From Casuarina equisetifolia (lineage: Eukaryota > Streptophyta > Magnoliopsida > Fagales > Casuarinaceae), in the NCBI GenBank assembly GCA_028551475.1, contig CM052361.1, positions 24,007,491 to 24,071,490 of the forward strand: a stretch of DNA of 64,000 nucleotides, given 5' to 3'. Shown piece by piece: positions 34,918 through 46,430 of this stretch (positions are counted from its first letter, which is position 1; each line of letters begins with the position of its first letter). The notes below the pieces were generated by a model. The model was not told where the DNA came from and did not search any database. It worked only from the letters and a program-made list of their open reading frames with translations. The translations under genes and the position numbers were made by a program.

Positions 34918-35184
34918 ATGATTACATTCAAATTCGTAGTTCCAATGTTGATGTCCTTACTACTTTGGATTCATGTATGTACAAGCACACCCACACAAAA
35001 CACACTTTTCAATCTCCCAGAACCCTCTTCTAGAAGACATCGACCAACGGGGACAAGGCTTCAGACGGGGGTCTTCAGCAGTGGTGGAGCCCCGAAACCA
35101 TCTGACGTCGGAAACGGTGGCCGCCTCAGTGTCAATCTCTATCACCAGATGCTCACTGTCGGGGAATCCATGCTGCCACGTTAG
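34918..35184 (+). CDS. Possible small secreted protein, 88 residues
   Basis: ATG-started frame of 88 codons. It begins MITFKFVVPMLMSLLLWIHVC, which looks like a signal peptide (basic residue, hydrophobic core, small residues then a likely cleavage after CTSTP or just before). The rest is hydrophilic with a basic RRHRPTGTR stretch and a glycine/proline-containing C-terminal half. This resembles the general layout of plant peptide precursors, but I recognise no known peptide motif (CLE, CEP, IDA, PSK, RGF). A frame on the opposite strand overlaps it (34,960-35,466), so coding status is doubtful. Confidence 0.25.
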   Translation: MITFKFVVPMLMSLLLWIHVCTSTPTQNTLFNLPEPSSRRHRPTGTRLQTGVFSSGGAPKPSDVGNGGRLSVNLYHQMLTVGESMLPR

Positions 35185-37149
35185 CCATCTGAGGGTCCTA
35201 CAACTAAAGCACATTCCTGAAACCAGCCTACAGAATATATGCCGTTGGATCTGGACGGTGAAAAAGCCTGCACTCCACCAATTTGTATATTCATGATTTC
35301 TGCTTGATTTATTCGCTTTCCCTTTGATTGGTAAAACATTTTGTCTGTGTTTTGCTGTGTTTACTGATATCGTAGCCTTGCACTGCCTTGCAGCTTCGGA
35401 CACTAACTTTTCCTTTTCATTTTCATTGGAGCCGAACGTGTGGCCTACTTTATTCGCCCACATCAAGTTGCCAAAAGATCAGTCTATACCTTCAAGAAAT
35501 TCATATTATATCTGATCATGATGGTGGCCAGAAGATTCTTACAAGAGATTCGTCTTCACCCTTTTCAATTTGAAAACAATGTTTGAACACCACATCGATT
35601 ATACTAGTTTACATGCTTTGACACATGTAGAAATGGAGGGGCCAACCATGCTTGACCCATCAAAGAACCTTGCTTCTAATTGGTAAAGTTCTTCCAATAA
35701 CATGAAGATCGATTGTTGAGTTGAGTAATTTAATCGAGTACGTGCATGCAGCTCGTGATTAAACAAATCAAGTCTAGAACGCGGATGGGTCTGTTTGATT
35801 AATCTTGAACGAGTATGGGAGAGGAAAATGGTGGAGGTGGAATCTAATTCCTTATCTGTTGTGACAGGTACGGCTTTTGCTCATTTTCATGCTAAAAGCT
35901 TTTCCTTATGCATGGAAAGGAAGCAAATTTGCAGCCTTGACAACTTCGTTTGTCTTCTCTCGGCCTTTCTCTGTCAGCTGCAGCAAAATTGGGCACGTGC
36001 GTACAGACAAGAAATAGTCAAAGAAGATGATGGGAGAGCACAGTGATAAGAGATTGGTGAGTTTTTATGTTCAAAATCTAGAGACAAATAAGTATACTCC
36101 TTTGGTATAAGCCTGCATCAGACCCATGGCGAGAGGGTCGGCTGCATCGAAAGCACAGTCGCGGCTCTGCAAAGGAATGGTACCAATGCCTGTCACTGGC
36201 TGTAACCACATTAATTATGGGTCGCTGAAATGGTTCCAATAACGAAGCTTTGTTCATAATTGCACATGCATCTGACATTAAATAGAGACTGCACTCTTTT
36301 TTATCAGCTTACAATCACTCACTTTAGAACCCTACGCTATGAAGGACGAGACCAGCAAGGCCAGCGCCAGCTTTTTCTCGTTTCAATCAATGGGTGGGAA
36401 CCAAAAAATGCAGTGGAAGTCCTAAACGCAGCCTAAATGGTGGAGCTTGAAAAGTTTTCTACGGTAAATCTGCTCGCCAAATTGTCCGAACCATCTTTAA
36501 CAAGGTAAGGTTTGTGTTGGGTGGGGGGAAAGCACAAAGCGCAAACAACGGACAACATTTTAATGCATTTCTTCATCTTTTGGGTACAGCGTTTTTATAG
36601 TTTGGGGACCTCTTGTTAGGAAAATAAACGTCTGTTAAAAGCCTGCAACTGAAACTGATATAACATTACATGAAACAACTCGGATTTAAAAGTTTAAACT
36701 TGTAAAGAGTTAACACTTTTGATGCTCCAACATTGTCTCCTATTAGAAGTTACCACTACACCAACTGCATAACAAGAAGCCTTTTAAGCTGTTTTCATGT
36801 CAGCAAAAGCGTAAAGATGAAAAGGAGAAGAAGAATGAATATGAAGTGAATGTACTTGAATTAGGTTCGTAACATATATAAAGATGCCCTTTGTTTATAG
36901 TCCATGAATGGTTAATTAAATTAATATCCTAATGACTAGTTTTTTTCTTCTTGGTTTTTTGGATTTTGTTAAGGAAAGGACTAACCATTATAATAACTGT
37001 TGACTTGTTGATAAAGAGTGAGTTCTTAAATTTTTTTAGAATAAGAAAATTACATAGTACAAAAGAGTTGAAATCAAGTAGAACCTTGATACAGCATGTT
37101 CAAACTAATAATTCATATGAGTCCAGAAAACATTTAAGGAGAAAAAAAC
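35185..37149. other. Intergenic; no gene recognised
   Basis: Short frames only, such as 35,795-36,046 plus, with no domain. Sequence composition is mixed and no repeat stands out. Confidence 0.4.
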
Positions 37150-38800
37150 AAAGAAATTCATTTCCAATGCTTCCTTCTGAAGTCACCGTGAAATACATCA
37201 TCGGAGACTGTGCCTTCAACGCTCAAAATCGGTTTTCTAAACCTGCGCTTCTACAGAAAAGCTCTTCTTACGACATTTCTTCCTCCAGCAGCGGTTTCAG
37301 GACGGCACCGCCAAGCGGACAGAGGATTGTTTTGGACATACGCAGTTGAATGAATCGAGCAGGATATTGTTACCTCTGAACCCAACCTCAAGGGACGTAG
37401 ACTGGCGAACTAGAGGTAAAACAGCGGTGGGCCATTTCACCATGCCCGAGCACTGTCTCCAGCACGCTGAAAGTTCTGATTTGGAAGTACCTTTTCTGCC
37501 ATGGCATTTTACAACTATTTTATACGTTCAATAATACATACGCACTCATCGGTTGCCGATTCACATGTGCGTGAAAAGGACTGTGGGAGAGCCGGGGCGG
37601 AAGGGAAGAGGGCACCACAAGGCACAAGCATACAAATCGAGGTCGGCAGCTAGGGCCATCAGGCTTCCCTGCCAACTTCTATACGGCGACGTTGTTCAGA
37701 TCCAGTTTACCAGGCCAGGGGACCAGAGCAAGGCTGTGTCGTGACCCAAAAAACTTCCATTGCCAGGTTCAACTTCACAAGGTAGTTCTTGTCTTTAGGC
37801 CACCTTCTAGCAACAGGAAAGGTTCACCCTAAAGAATCCCTGTAGCTTCTAACTTATATTTTCTGCTGCTTGGTGTTGGTGTTTTCTTAATTCTGTCCTC
37901 AAAGTTGATAGATTTTGCTAAGAACGTGGAGAACACTCTATCAAGAATAGAACGGTGTGGGTTGTTCCATATGTTTAAATCATGTCTTGAATTCCTTTAT
38001 AAATCACAGCGAACATCTCTCTGATCTTCTCATGCTTTCAAACTTGGATCTATCAGTATGTCTTTTGTCTTTCTCGGGACGTAGAAATAATGAATTTCTA
38101 GTAGGCAGAAATGAAGAAATAGGTTCTCCGTTAGAAACGTCTTAAAAGTGTGGTCCTTTTGACAATCAAGTAATGCAGAGAAGCAAAGAAAATGGAAAAA
38201 CTAACTGAGATTTTTCTCATCTTCTACAGCTTTATTGTAGTCGAGCTGACAATTAAGTAATGTTTAGTGTTTTCGTTGACAAGGAAATCGATTCTAGTGG
38301 GAAAAGAGGTCTTCACATTCTCTTGTTCTACAAACAAAGCAGTTCCTTATGCAGTTAAACCTCTGTAACTGATGAATTTGAAGAATGAGACATAGGTCCA
38401 ATGTTCTTCTCCAAAAAACACAAACTACGTTCTTCCTCTATTAAGCCTCGGCAAGTGCTAATTAATAGAACCAAAGACTTTCGATTTTTGCTTGTCTTCA
38501 ACAAGGTAAGCAGGAGCATCAGAGAATAAATATAGCATTGGGCAATCCCAGATGCAAAATCACCACTATTTAGAAACTAGTACAGAAGTAGGGAAAAAAG
38601 AATAAACGTGTAGTTAAAGAAAGCTACAAAGAAAGTGGAATCACCCAAGTATCCATACAGTATCATCATTGTTATGGTAAGAGAAAAGGAGTTAAAAAAT
38701 GTGATCATTTCCTTCAAGCAAGACTCGTGAAGAGAGGCAAACTTCTTTGGGTTATTGAAAAGCAAATTAGTTTTCCGGCTCATATTATCACGAACCAAAA
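37150..38800. repeat. Left copy of the CHCH-gene tandem duplication
   Basis: Matches the right copy in several direct blocks: 37,190-37,770 with 39,880-40,450; 37,840-37,910 with 40,660-40,700; about 38,020-38,140 with 42,270-42,370; and 38,250-38,790 with 43,030-43,605. The first block is GC-richer and conserved between copies (GGACTGTGCC, AAGGCACAAGCATACAAA, AGCTAGGGCC), yet I cannot read a protein from it on either strand. Confidence 0.82.
38440..38783 (-). pseudogene. CHCH (twin CX9C) protein pseudogene
   Basis: Decayed duplicate of the gene at 43,210-43,598. The first exon equivalent (about 38,783-38,650) reads MSRKTNLLFNNPKKFASLHESC and keeps the PKKF and KEM core. The second cysteine of the first CX9C pair is serine, and the second pair is lost where the frame breaks down. 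A second-exon equivalent lies near 38,505-38,440 without a usable reading frame. It cannot form the twin disulfide helical hairpin. Confidence 0.85.
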
Positions 38801-38949
38801 CAATGTTGATCAACCGCTTTCACCTTTTTCACCTGCCTATCACGGCTCAGGGACGCTCCAAGCGTGTAGTTCTCCCCATATTTGGAAGGCAAGAAGGGAA
38901 TTTGTTCATATAAGTGGGATTAACTACTACTTTTATTAACATTAACCTT

Positions 38950-39720
38950 TTGATTTTATCCAGTGATATTTGAGATCATCAACCTAAATACATTCCTTTA
39001 GGCATCCTAATTCGACCTCCATAGCAATCACAAAAAGATAGAGGGATGATGGATCAACTTGTCTAAGTATTCTACTTGCTGCAAAGTAGTCATCCAATTC
39101 TTTATTGGTATTGCTAGAGAATCTAGCCATCCTCACACATTCCATCACCTAATTGACAAAAACTGTAGGAAAATTGTGTCACTTCCAATTCATTATGAAG
39201 AAACTTTCAATTTAGTGAATTATATGTTTTCATAATAACAATTTTAAGAGTAAACCTAGGACTCTTCTCCATCGTATGATAGCCACGTAAGAGCTCATGT
39301 GGTAGAAGGATATTATCTATAATCTTTCTTTCTTTAACAAAGGCATATTGGTGCTTTGATATGATCTTGGGCATAATGTCTTTAAGCTTGTTACAACGTA
39401 GTTTAACCACACATTTGTATATCAAATTACAATAAGAGATTGGTCTATAGCGAAATACCCTAGTGGGGTTTGAGATTTTTGGGATCAAGGTGAGGTATAT
39501 TGCGTTAGTTTTCTTAAGCATGTTTCCTAAATGAAAAAGGATTGGACATTTCTAGATAAAGTCCTAGTTTTCCACAATATTTCCATTTTTAAGCATAATT
39601 GAACGATGTCTGAGATTTGTTTCCCCTTGACTAAGTAGTCTTAAAGAAGTAGCTTGTATTCTAATCACCCTCTTGCAATCATTGAACTCTGAATTCTTGT
39701 TGTCATAAGCTTTCCGCTAT
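38950..39720 (-). mobile_element. LINE (L1-type) reverse-transcriptase relic
   Basis: On the minus strand the clearest part (39,521-39,207) codes LTLIPKISNP, YRPISYCNLIYKCVVK and QYAFVKERKIIDNILLPHE, which are the conserved reverse-transcriptase blocks of plant non-LTR elements. A degenerate WLxxGDxNTxFFH-like segment lies upstream (about 39,640-39,600). A degraded GLRQGDPLSP-like segment (reading LRQVDPSSLYLF) lies downstream near 39,060-39,010, in another frame. It lacks the endonuclease and the tail, so it is a short dead fragment between the two copies of the CHCH duplication. Confidence 0.85.
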
Positions 39721-40454
39721 CCTTAGTTGACTGGTAAGTGTTCTAGCCAATGACCACCTAAACTGAAATGCTTGTCTGTCTCTATCTAGGCAATTTATGC
39801 TCATGCATATATTTGAATATACTAGAGGATGCCACGTCAGTGCCAGGTTCATGTCCAAGGACTGTTTGCACTATTTATCCGAACAGTGAAATACACAATC
39901 CATCGAGGACTGTGCCCTCAACACACTCAAAATCGGTCTTCTAAAAACTTCTATTCTGCAAAAGCTCTTGACATTTCTTCTTCAGCAGTGCTTTCAGCGT
40001 AGCTCCGGCAATTGGGCAGAGGATTATTTTGGACCGACGCAGTTGAATGATCCGCGCAGAAGCAGCAACCTCAGAACCCAAACTCCAAGGACATAAACAG
40101 CGACGGGCCATTTCAATATTTCCTAGCTGTGTCTACAGCACGCTGAAGGTACTGACTTGGAAAATACCTTTTCTGCAAAGGCTTCTAACAACTACACTAT
40201 ACATTCAATAATGCATGCTTATTTGATGCCGGTTCCCATGTGCCTGAAGACAGACTGTGGAGCGGGCCAAGGGGGAAGGGGAAGAGGCACGACAAGGCAC
40301 AAGCATACAAAACCGAGGTCGTCAGCTAGGGCCGCCAGGCTTCCGTGCGAGTTTCTTTACGCACCCGTTGTTCAGGCCAGGGGATTAGAACAAGGCTTTT
40401 GTCCTGACCGAGAACACTTACCAACTCGACAAGGTAGCCCTTTTTGTTAGGCCA

Positions 40455-40650
40455 ACTGTTACAGGCTTATGGGAGCGTAATATATGATAATATATAAGAG
40501 TAATTAATTAAGTTTACAAATCTAATAACTCATGGTCTTTTGACTCAATAGTTAAGCCTTTTATAATTAGTATAAGAACTAGGCCTCATGTCTCAAATTC
40601 AAACCACAAATGGGACGACCTGTGTGTGTAGCCACCGGAGTGGGCTGCTG
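40455..40650 (+). mobile_element. Candidate tRNA-derived SINE inserted in the right duplicate
   Basis: An A-box-like TGACTCAATAGTTAAG (40,541-40,556) and a B-box-like TCTCAAATTCAAACC (40,591-40,605) have SINE-like spacing. The left duplicate lacks this stretch at the matching position (about 37,800-37,850), which supports an insertion after duplication. Its first bases (TGTTACAGGCTTATGGGAGC) also resemble the TRIM terminus at 5,730, so a TRIM-related fragment is an alternative. Confidence 0.45.
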
Positions 40651-41273
40651 TAGGTTGCCCCTTCTGCTGTTTTCTCAATTCTGTCATTAGTGTTCATAGA
40701 TATTCCTCTTATGCTTAAGATGTAGAGAACACGCTTAAGGAAGGAAAAGTTGGAATTTTTGATATATGGAGGAATAATTCCTGCAATCTCCAGTCAACTT
40801 TTAAGTATAAATTAAACTTGTGTATACTTAGGCTTTCGTTGTCCCCTTCGATCAGTAGCAGTTGAGACAGATTTTATGCTCCGCTTACTGCTCATACGTT
40901 TTAGAATCTGTCTTCTGAACTGCAACTCAAGAACAGTGACCTATTCAAGTTCATCGCCTCCTTAATCAATTTTCTGGAGGCTTTATTAACCTAACAGAAT
41001 TTGAAGTCGTTAACCATAACACCAACTCACATACTACTAATACTACATCCAACTTATTTGCTTTTTTTTTTCATGGACATTATAGTAGAAAATTCACAAT
41101 TCAATTTAAAAGTTAATTTATAAGTTTATGAATCATTTTTATATTTAAATATCATTTAATAATCATTATACATATAACTTTTGTTTTTAAATAGTCAATC
41201 GAACATTGAGTATGTCTCACGCTCAAAGTTAGAGTAAATTAACATACATTTTGATATTAAGTTAGAAACCCCA

Positions 41274-41400
41274 TGATGTGGATGCACTTAAGGCCCAATA
41301 TTATGAGTTTTAACATCAAAGAATTAAGAGTCCACAATATAATTTAGTGGGTCTAGGAAGGCTAGGATTGAAGAGCAGCCCAATAATATTCCATAGCATC
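41274..41400 (+). mobile_element. LTR-like fragment (fossil), same family as 8,160-9,748
   Basis: Starts TGATGTGGATGCACTTAAGG and follows the same order of sequence as the right arm of the inverted pair (read on its minus strand from 9,748), including AACATCAAAGAATTAAGAG. Similarity ends near 41,400. It carries no coding region and looks old. Confidence 0.7.
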
Positions 41401-43209
41401 TTTAAAATCTTTAATATGGAAGTTTCCTAAATAGTTGTTAAGTCCTTAATTTCTTAAGTTTATCTTATTGTTTGAAAATATTTCCTTTTGTTTGATTTTC
41501 TTTAATTGTCTAGGTTCATGAATTATCTAAGTTTCCATACTTGTTAAATTTTTGATTTGTTTAGGATTCCCTTATTTGTCAAAAATTAAGTTTTAAGGAT
41601 CCTAATGTTGTCCTCTACAAGGACCAGCATAACGCTCAAATTTCATTGAGAGGACTTTGAAGATGCCATAAAAGACACCAATTGCTTCAGTTATCCTTTC
41701 TTTCAAGCATCCTCTTATGGGTTTAGGTTCCAATCTAAAAGATTAATCTAATAACAATAATAACCAGCTAACTTATAAGGCCAAGAATCTTTGTTTGCCT
41801 TGCAGATGTGGGAGGAAACCCTTATATGATTAGGAATCTCTTATTATATAAGAGGAATCTTTGTTTATGATATTTTTTTCTACTTAAATTCGTGTATGAC
41901 TTGGAATCTCTTACCATACGAGAGGAATCTTTGTTCATGATATTTTCTTTTACCTAAATTCATATCGTTTTAAATGAATCTCTGTTGCTTATGCCACACA
42001 TCAAGAGGATAGTAGATACAAGCTGTTAAGTTGGGTCGCAGTTAGCTTTGATATCTATGGGTTTAAATTCTAACTCAAAAATTGATATGATGAAAGAAGT
42101 AACTGACCACGCTCATGTGGGCAAAAATTTGTGCTTTCCTTCCGACGTGGGCGGAAGCCTTGTTCGTAACACTACGGCAACTAAAACTCAAGCTGCTCTT
42201 AGTATTGGTGCCCCAAGAGCCAAACTGAATGGCCGATTCTACCTATCAATGCGACTAAGTACCCGATATTCTCATGTTTTCAAACTTAGATCTATCACTG
42301 TGTCCCTTGGACGTACGTCCTTCGGAAGTGCAAATAATGAAATTCAAATTCACAGGAATCGCCCTACTAAACAGCGAATTAATTCTGTAAGTAGCAGAAC
42401 GTAGTGAGATAGCTCTTGTAGTCATTCTTCTTGATCATCCCCACGAATGGGGATAGATAATTTGATTTAATTGCATGTCTTTACATCTGCCATCCGTAAT
42501 CTGAAACAGAACGATCATGCACATATGAGATTTCGTCAAAAAAGGGTTATCTTCAAGCATTACGCGTTAAATGTGAGGGCCTTTCTCTTCACAATAAGAG
42601 AAGCTTCAAGATTGGGGTGCAAAGGTAGTAGTTTGGGGCGTGATGACCAAGGATGACTGGTCATCATCCCAAATCAAATAAAAAGGGCATGATTATGGCA
42701 GCATTCATCGTGTCATGCCTTTTTCTTAGGTTACCTGTTTGGCTCTTCAACTGGTCAATTTAACATTTTCTCTTCTTTACTTTTGGAGCCAGTTACCCAG
42801 TTAAAGTAAAGCTACATGGGTGATTTCCACTTGCTGAGATGTAGAAATGGAATAAACATGGTTTATTTGGCAGAGGACAAAAGTGCATGGGCAAAATAGT
42901 TATCACAATAACCTTCTCAAAACTGAATAGCAGATTTAGAACTAACTGAGATGAGGCCTTCCTTGTCCAACCTTATTCTACTCGGGACAAGTCGAAAGGT
43001 GCATAAACAAGGAATGACATGAATTTCAATAGATACGCCTAAATATGTTCATTGTTCTCATTGGCAAGGAAGACAGTTCTAATTGGAAAACGTATTTCCA
43101 CATTCTCTTGTTCGACAAACAAAGCAGTTCCTTACCCAGCTAAACCTCTGTAATTGATGAACTTAAAGAATGGGACAAGCGACAAAGTTTCTTCTCCAGA
43201 AAACACAAA

Positions 43210-43598
43210 CTACTTTTTTCCTCTGTTAAGCCTCTGCAGGTGGTAATTAATACTGCTCGCCCGCTTTTTGCCAGTCTGCAACAAGGTAATTAAATGGTTT
43301 AGTGAATAGATATAGGATTCGACAATTCCAGATGCAGAATCACCTCTGTTTAGAAGCAAGGACAAAAGTATGCATAAAGAATAAACGGCTACTAAAAGAA
43401 GCAATGCCACAAAGAAAGTTGAATCACCTGAGTTTCCATACAGGTACTCAAAAGTTCCTTCTGCCGAGCGCACTTGTCATCATCATTATTGTTAAGAGAC
43501 AAGCAGTTGAGAAATGTGACCATTTCCTTCATGCAAGGCTTGTAAAGAGAGCCAAACTTCTTTGCGTTAATACGAATCGAACCAGCTTTCCGGCCCAT
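43210..43598 (-). CDS. Twin CX9C (CHCH-domain) protein, mS37/MRP10-like
   Basis: Two coding exons: 43598-43428 (57 codons, donor CAG|GTGATT) and 43275-43210 (acceptor TTGCAG), giving 78 residues. MGRKAG at the start, PKKF-like AKKFG, then C22-x9-C32 and C43-x9-C53 form the twin CX9C hairpin that Mia40 oxidises in the mitochondrial intermembrane space. The C-terminus is basic (INYHLQRLNRGKK). The size and basic ends resemble the mitochondrial small-ribosome subunit protein mS37 (yeast Mrp10, human CHCHD1); other small CX9C proteins are possible. The first ATG of the longer frame (MLGVRV...) is not used, because the family starts MGRKAG and a likely splice acceptor lies between. It is the intact member of a tandem pair. 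Confidence 0.9.
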
Positions 43599-45800
43599 TA
43601 CTCTCACACCTAACACTACACATGACCAACCAAAAGAACGTTAAAACTCAAAGACTTCTCGGAAAAAAAAAAAATCAAGAACCCCAGTACAAAACAGAAA
43701 CTGAACAAATTTTCAGGAAAATGATAACAATAAAAGGAAAACATCATAAACAATTTGAGACTCACCAACATTTCAAAGTAAATGGCCAACCAATGTGATC
43801 TATTACCAGTAAAGGAGCTAAGAGAACGCAAGAGTATTTGATTCCGTAACAAATCAGTAAAAAATTTGTCACTCGTTGATCTAATACCCATCCAGCCTCC
43901 CAAAAGATAAACCTCGCACCCCTCCTTCACCCTTCCTCTCTCCCCCTCTCTCTCCCTCTCTCTTCCCCCTAAAGTTAAGTGTCTAAAACTGCCATTGCCA
44001 ACTTGGAGAAGCAACACGTAAATGTAGGCATCTGATGCAGACATCCCTGACTAACCCAACACCAACCCTAACCCTCCTTTGCCCTTCCCCCTCTCCTCCT
44101 CCTCCACTAGTTTCACCTACATGGCAGCCAAATTGCACACACACATGTAGGGAGCATCTGATGTCAGACAATCAGAAAAGTGCTAATGTAGATAGCGTTC
44201 TACCACAAAGCACAAGTTGCTGTAATTTTCTTCACATCAATTGCTTACCCGAGAAAAATCTTAAAAGCCTTTCTCTTGCTAAGTTAAAAGCTTCAATCCC
44301 AGGCTATTACCCAAAGAGCAAAGGCCTGTTCAAAGGATTTCAATTTTTCAGGGTCAAGGCACTAGGCACCCATATATAACTCTCAAAAACTACTATTCAA
44401 ATCCCTTTCACGTTCCTTATGACACACATCAGCACAATTCTATTGTAGTTCTCAATTTAGGAAGACATCAATGATAGAAACTAGATTGATATATTTATTT
44501 TGGTAAGATAAAATGGATAGATGACAGAAAAATGCATCCATATCCAGAAAAGGGAACTGGTTTCTAGACATGTTCCTCTTAAGACTAAGTATCTAAACAA
44601 ATACTGAATCTTGGGAAAGGTGGCAATGCCAATCCTTCCCAACAACCAATAGTCTGTATATCTGCAATCAAAGACATCTCTGTGGCAATTCCCTTTCTAC
44701 AATACATCCATGTATATCGCACACAGAACCTGTTATTAAAAGGCTACTCTCCAAGTCAATTCAATAAACCCTCCTCACCTCCTGAAAGATGTTCTTTTAC
44801 AACCTCTTAAACCCGTAATAATATTGACAAGGGAAAGAAGATAGGTGGGAAGGGGAGTCAATAGCTAGGCTGTTTGGCAATGGACTTCGGCAACTCAGCT
44901 TTCTACCTTCACATAAATTTCTAGACTTCCAAGTTAGCTTAGCTAACATCTTCCCATCATCTAAACCATGCATAAGCCCACAAGGGGAGACCCAAACTTA
45001 TATGGAGTGCAGAACCCATACCAGAGCCTATATTCCAAGCTTATCCAAGAAGATTAGGTACTTCCCCTTCTTGAATAACTCGAGTTCAACATAATTATTC
45101 ATAAAAGCAAATAAAATAGAACATCTGAAAGCAAGCCAAATAATTTGCACTTGAGATCAAAGAACATAAAGTTCAAGCTGCAAAGGAATAATGCAACAGG
45201 TCCAAAGGAGAAAAAGCGAATGAATTTTATCAAATAATTGTCACCGTGCACGTAAGAGAGAGAATTCTATAGTAAATCCCTAATATTGAAAAAGATAGAA
45301 AACACTGCAAGCATGGAACTCCTCCAAATGACCAGGTGCCAATCTCCCCATTTGATACAGTTACCAAATGAATGGGAAGAGAAAGAATATTATACCAAAC
45401 AACAAAATATCAAATGCTATGATTATCTTTTTCTCTTCTCCAAGTTTCTGTACAAAATTTTTCCTAATGGCTAATTTGATAAATGCACCACCGTGTACAC
45501 TAACAAAAAGGAAGCAATCTAAACACAACACCTCAAAAATACTGCAGTATGACCAGCAGCTTATATCAAGCACCTAAACTAAGGGCAAATAACTCTGCTT
45601 GAGTACAACAGTAAAAGTAAATATGGGGATAAATAAGAATACGTATAGGGAAGCACAAGCCATCCGAGATTAATGTTCGCTTGGCACAAAATTGACACCT
45701 TCTCAGCCCATAACACCAGAGTTCAAAAGAGAGTAAAAGCTTGTTGGAGACAAAATTTTAGAATAACAGTAGTGGCGTTTAAGTCTGGCCACTTACCAAA

Positions 45801-45847
<47 letters not shown>

Positions 45848-46249
45848 GGGGATCAGAAATAGAACCCCAACCCTCGCCGTTTGCACAGGCAAACCTTTGC
45901 TAATAAAGCCAACGCACTTTCAATGAAAGAACAAAGAAGTTCCATACAATTCCTTCAATTCTAACCATCCTCAAATCAAAAAGAACGTAAACAAACATTA
46001 ACAAGCGATCTCAAGTACAAAATGTAAAAGAATACAAACCATTCACTTGAAAATATATAAGATTTCCCACAGCAACAACTCCTTCATTCACGAAAATTAA
46101 TCAATTCAAAAATATAAGCAAAATGGAATTTTAGGACCAAAAAGAGCTTAATATGCCCAGACTCTGGGTAGCTCTAAAGGTTCAAAACACAAATAAGTAA
46201 CGTATATAATAATAAGTAGTAGAAGACGAAGAAGAGCAAAGAGTTTACC
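43599..46249 (-). other. Probable 5'-UTR intron of the CHCH gene
   Basis: An acceptor (GTCATGTGTAG, exon starting 43,615) lies just upstream of the ATG. A donor (GATCTG|GTAAAC, exon ending 46,249) lies 2.6 kb further upstream beside a promoter-like region. In between there are pyrimidine/purine simple repeats (about 43,918-43,975), short unconvincing frames, and an (AT)n run at about 45,807-45,843. The link is inferred from splice signals and position only. A separate non-coding transcript or an internal promoter is possible. Confidence 0.4.
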
Positions 46250-46430
46250 AGATCGAAGGCTTCAAGAGTAGAGAGACGGAGAGATAGGAACAGCTATTCT
46301 AGGGCCTGGTTCGTCCAGTCGAAAGCGAGTCTTTTCCGAGGTTTTGCGGGGGCGAGATCGAGTTCTTCCTTGAACCCTCCTTTTGCCTTACTGGGCCTAC
46401 TTATGTGTGTTACAATGGAGGTAAAAGCCT
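46250..46430 (-). promoter_or_regulatory. Probable first exon and promoter of the CHCH gene with a site II motif
   Basis: The stretch just above the donor at 46,249 is a pyrimidine-rich leader (minus strand), typical of plant 5' exons. Upstream on the minus strand, GTAGGCCCAG (about 46,393-46,402) contains the site II core TGGGCC in the other orientation. TCP factors bind it, and it is frequent in promoters of nuclear genes for mitochondrial and ribosomal proteins. This fits a mitochondrial product. Confidence 0.4.

Larger units (their letters stand above)
39880..43209. repeat. Right copy of the CHCH duplication, interrupted by insertions
   Basis: Blocks matching the left copy are listed under 37,150-38,800. 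The two copies are interrupted differently: a SINE candidate (about 40,455-40,650) and an LTR-like fragment (from 41,274) lie only here. The piece 41,400-42,260 has no partner in the left copy and no recognisable gene; a 118-codon frame at 42,048-42,404 has no domain. Confidence 0.75.

Noticed and set aside
45807-45843. Long (AT)n run
   Set aside because: An ordinary microsatellite, noted only within the probable leader intron.
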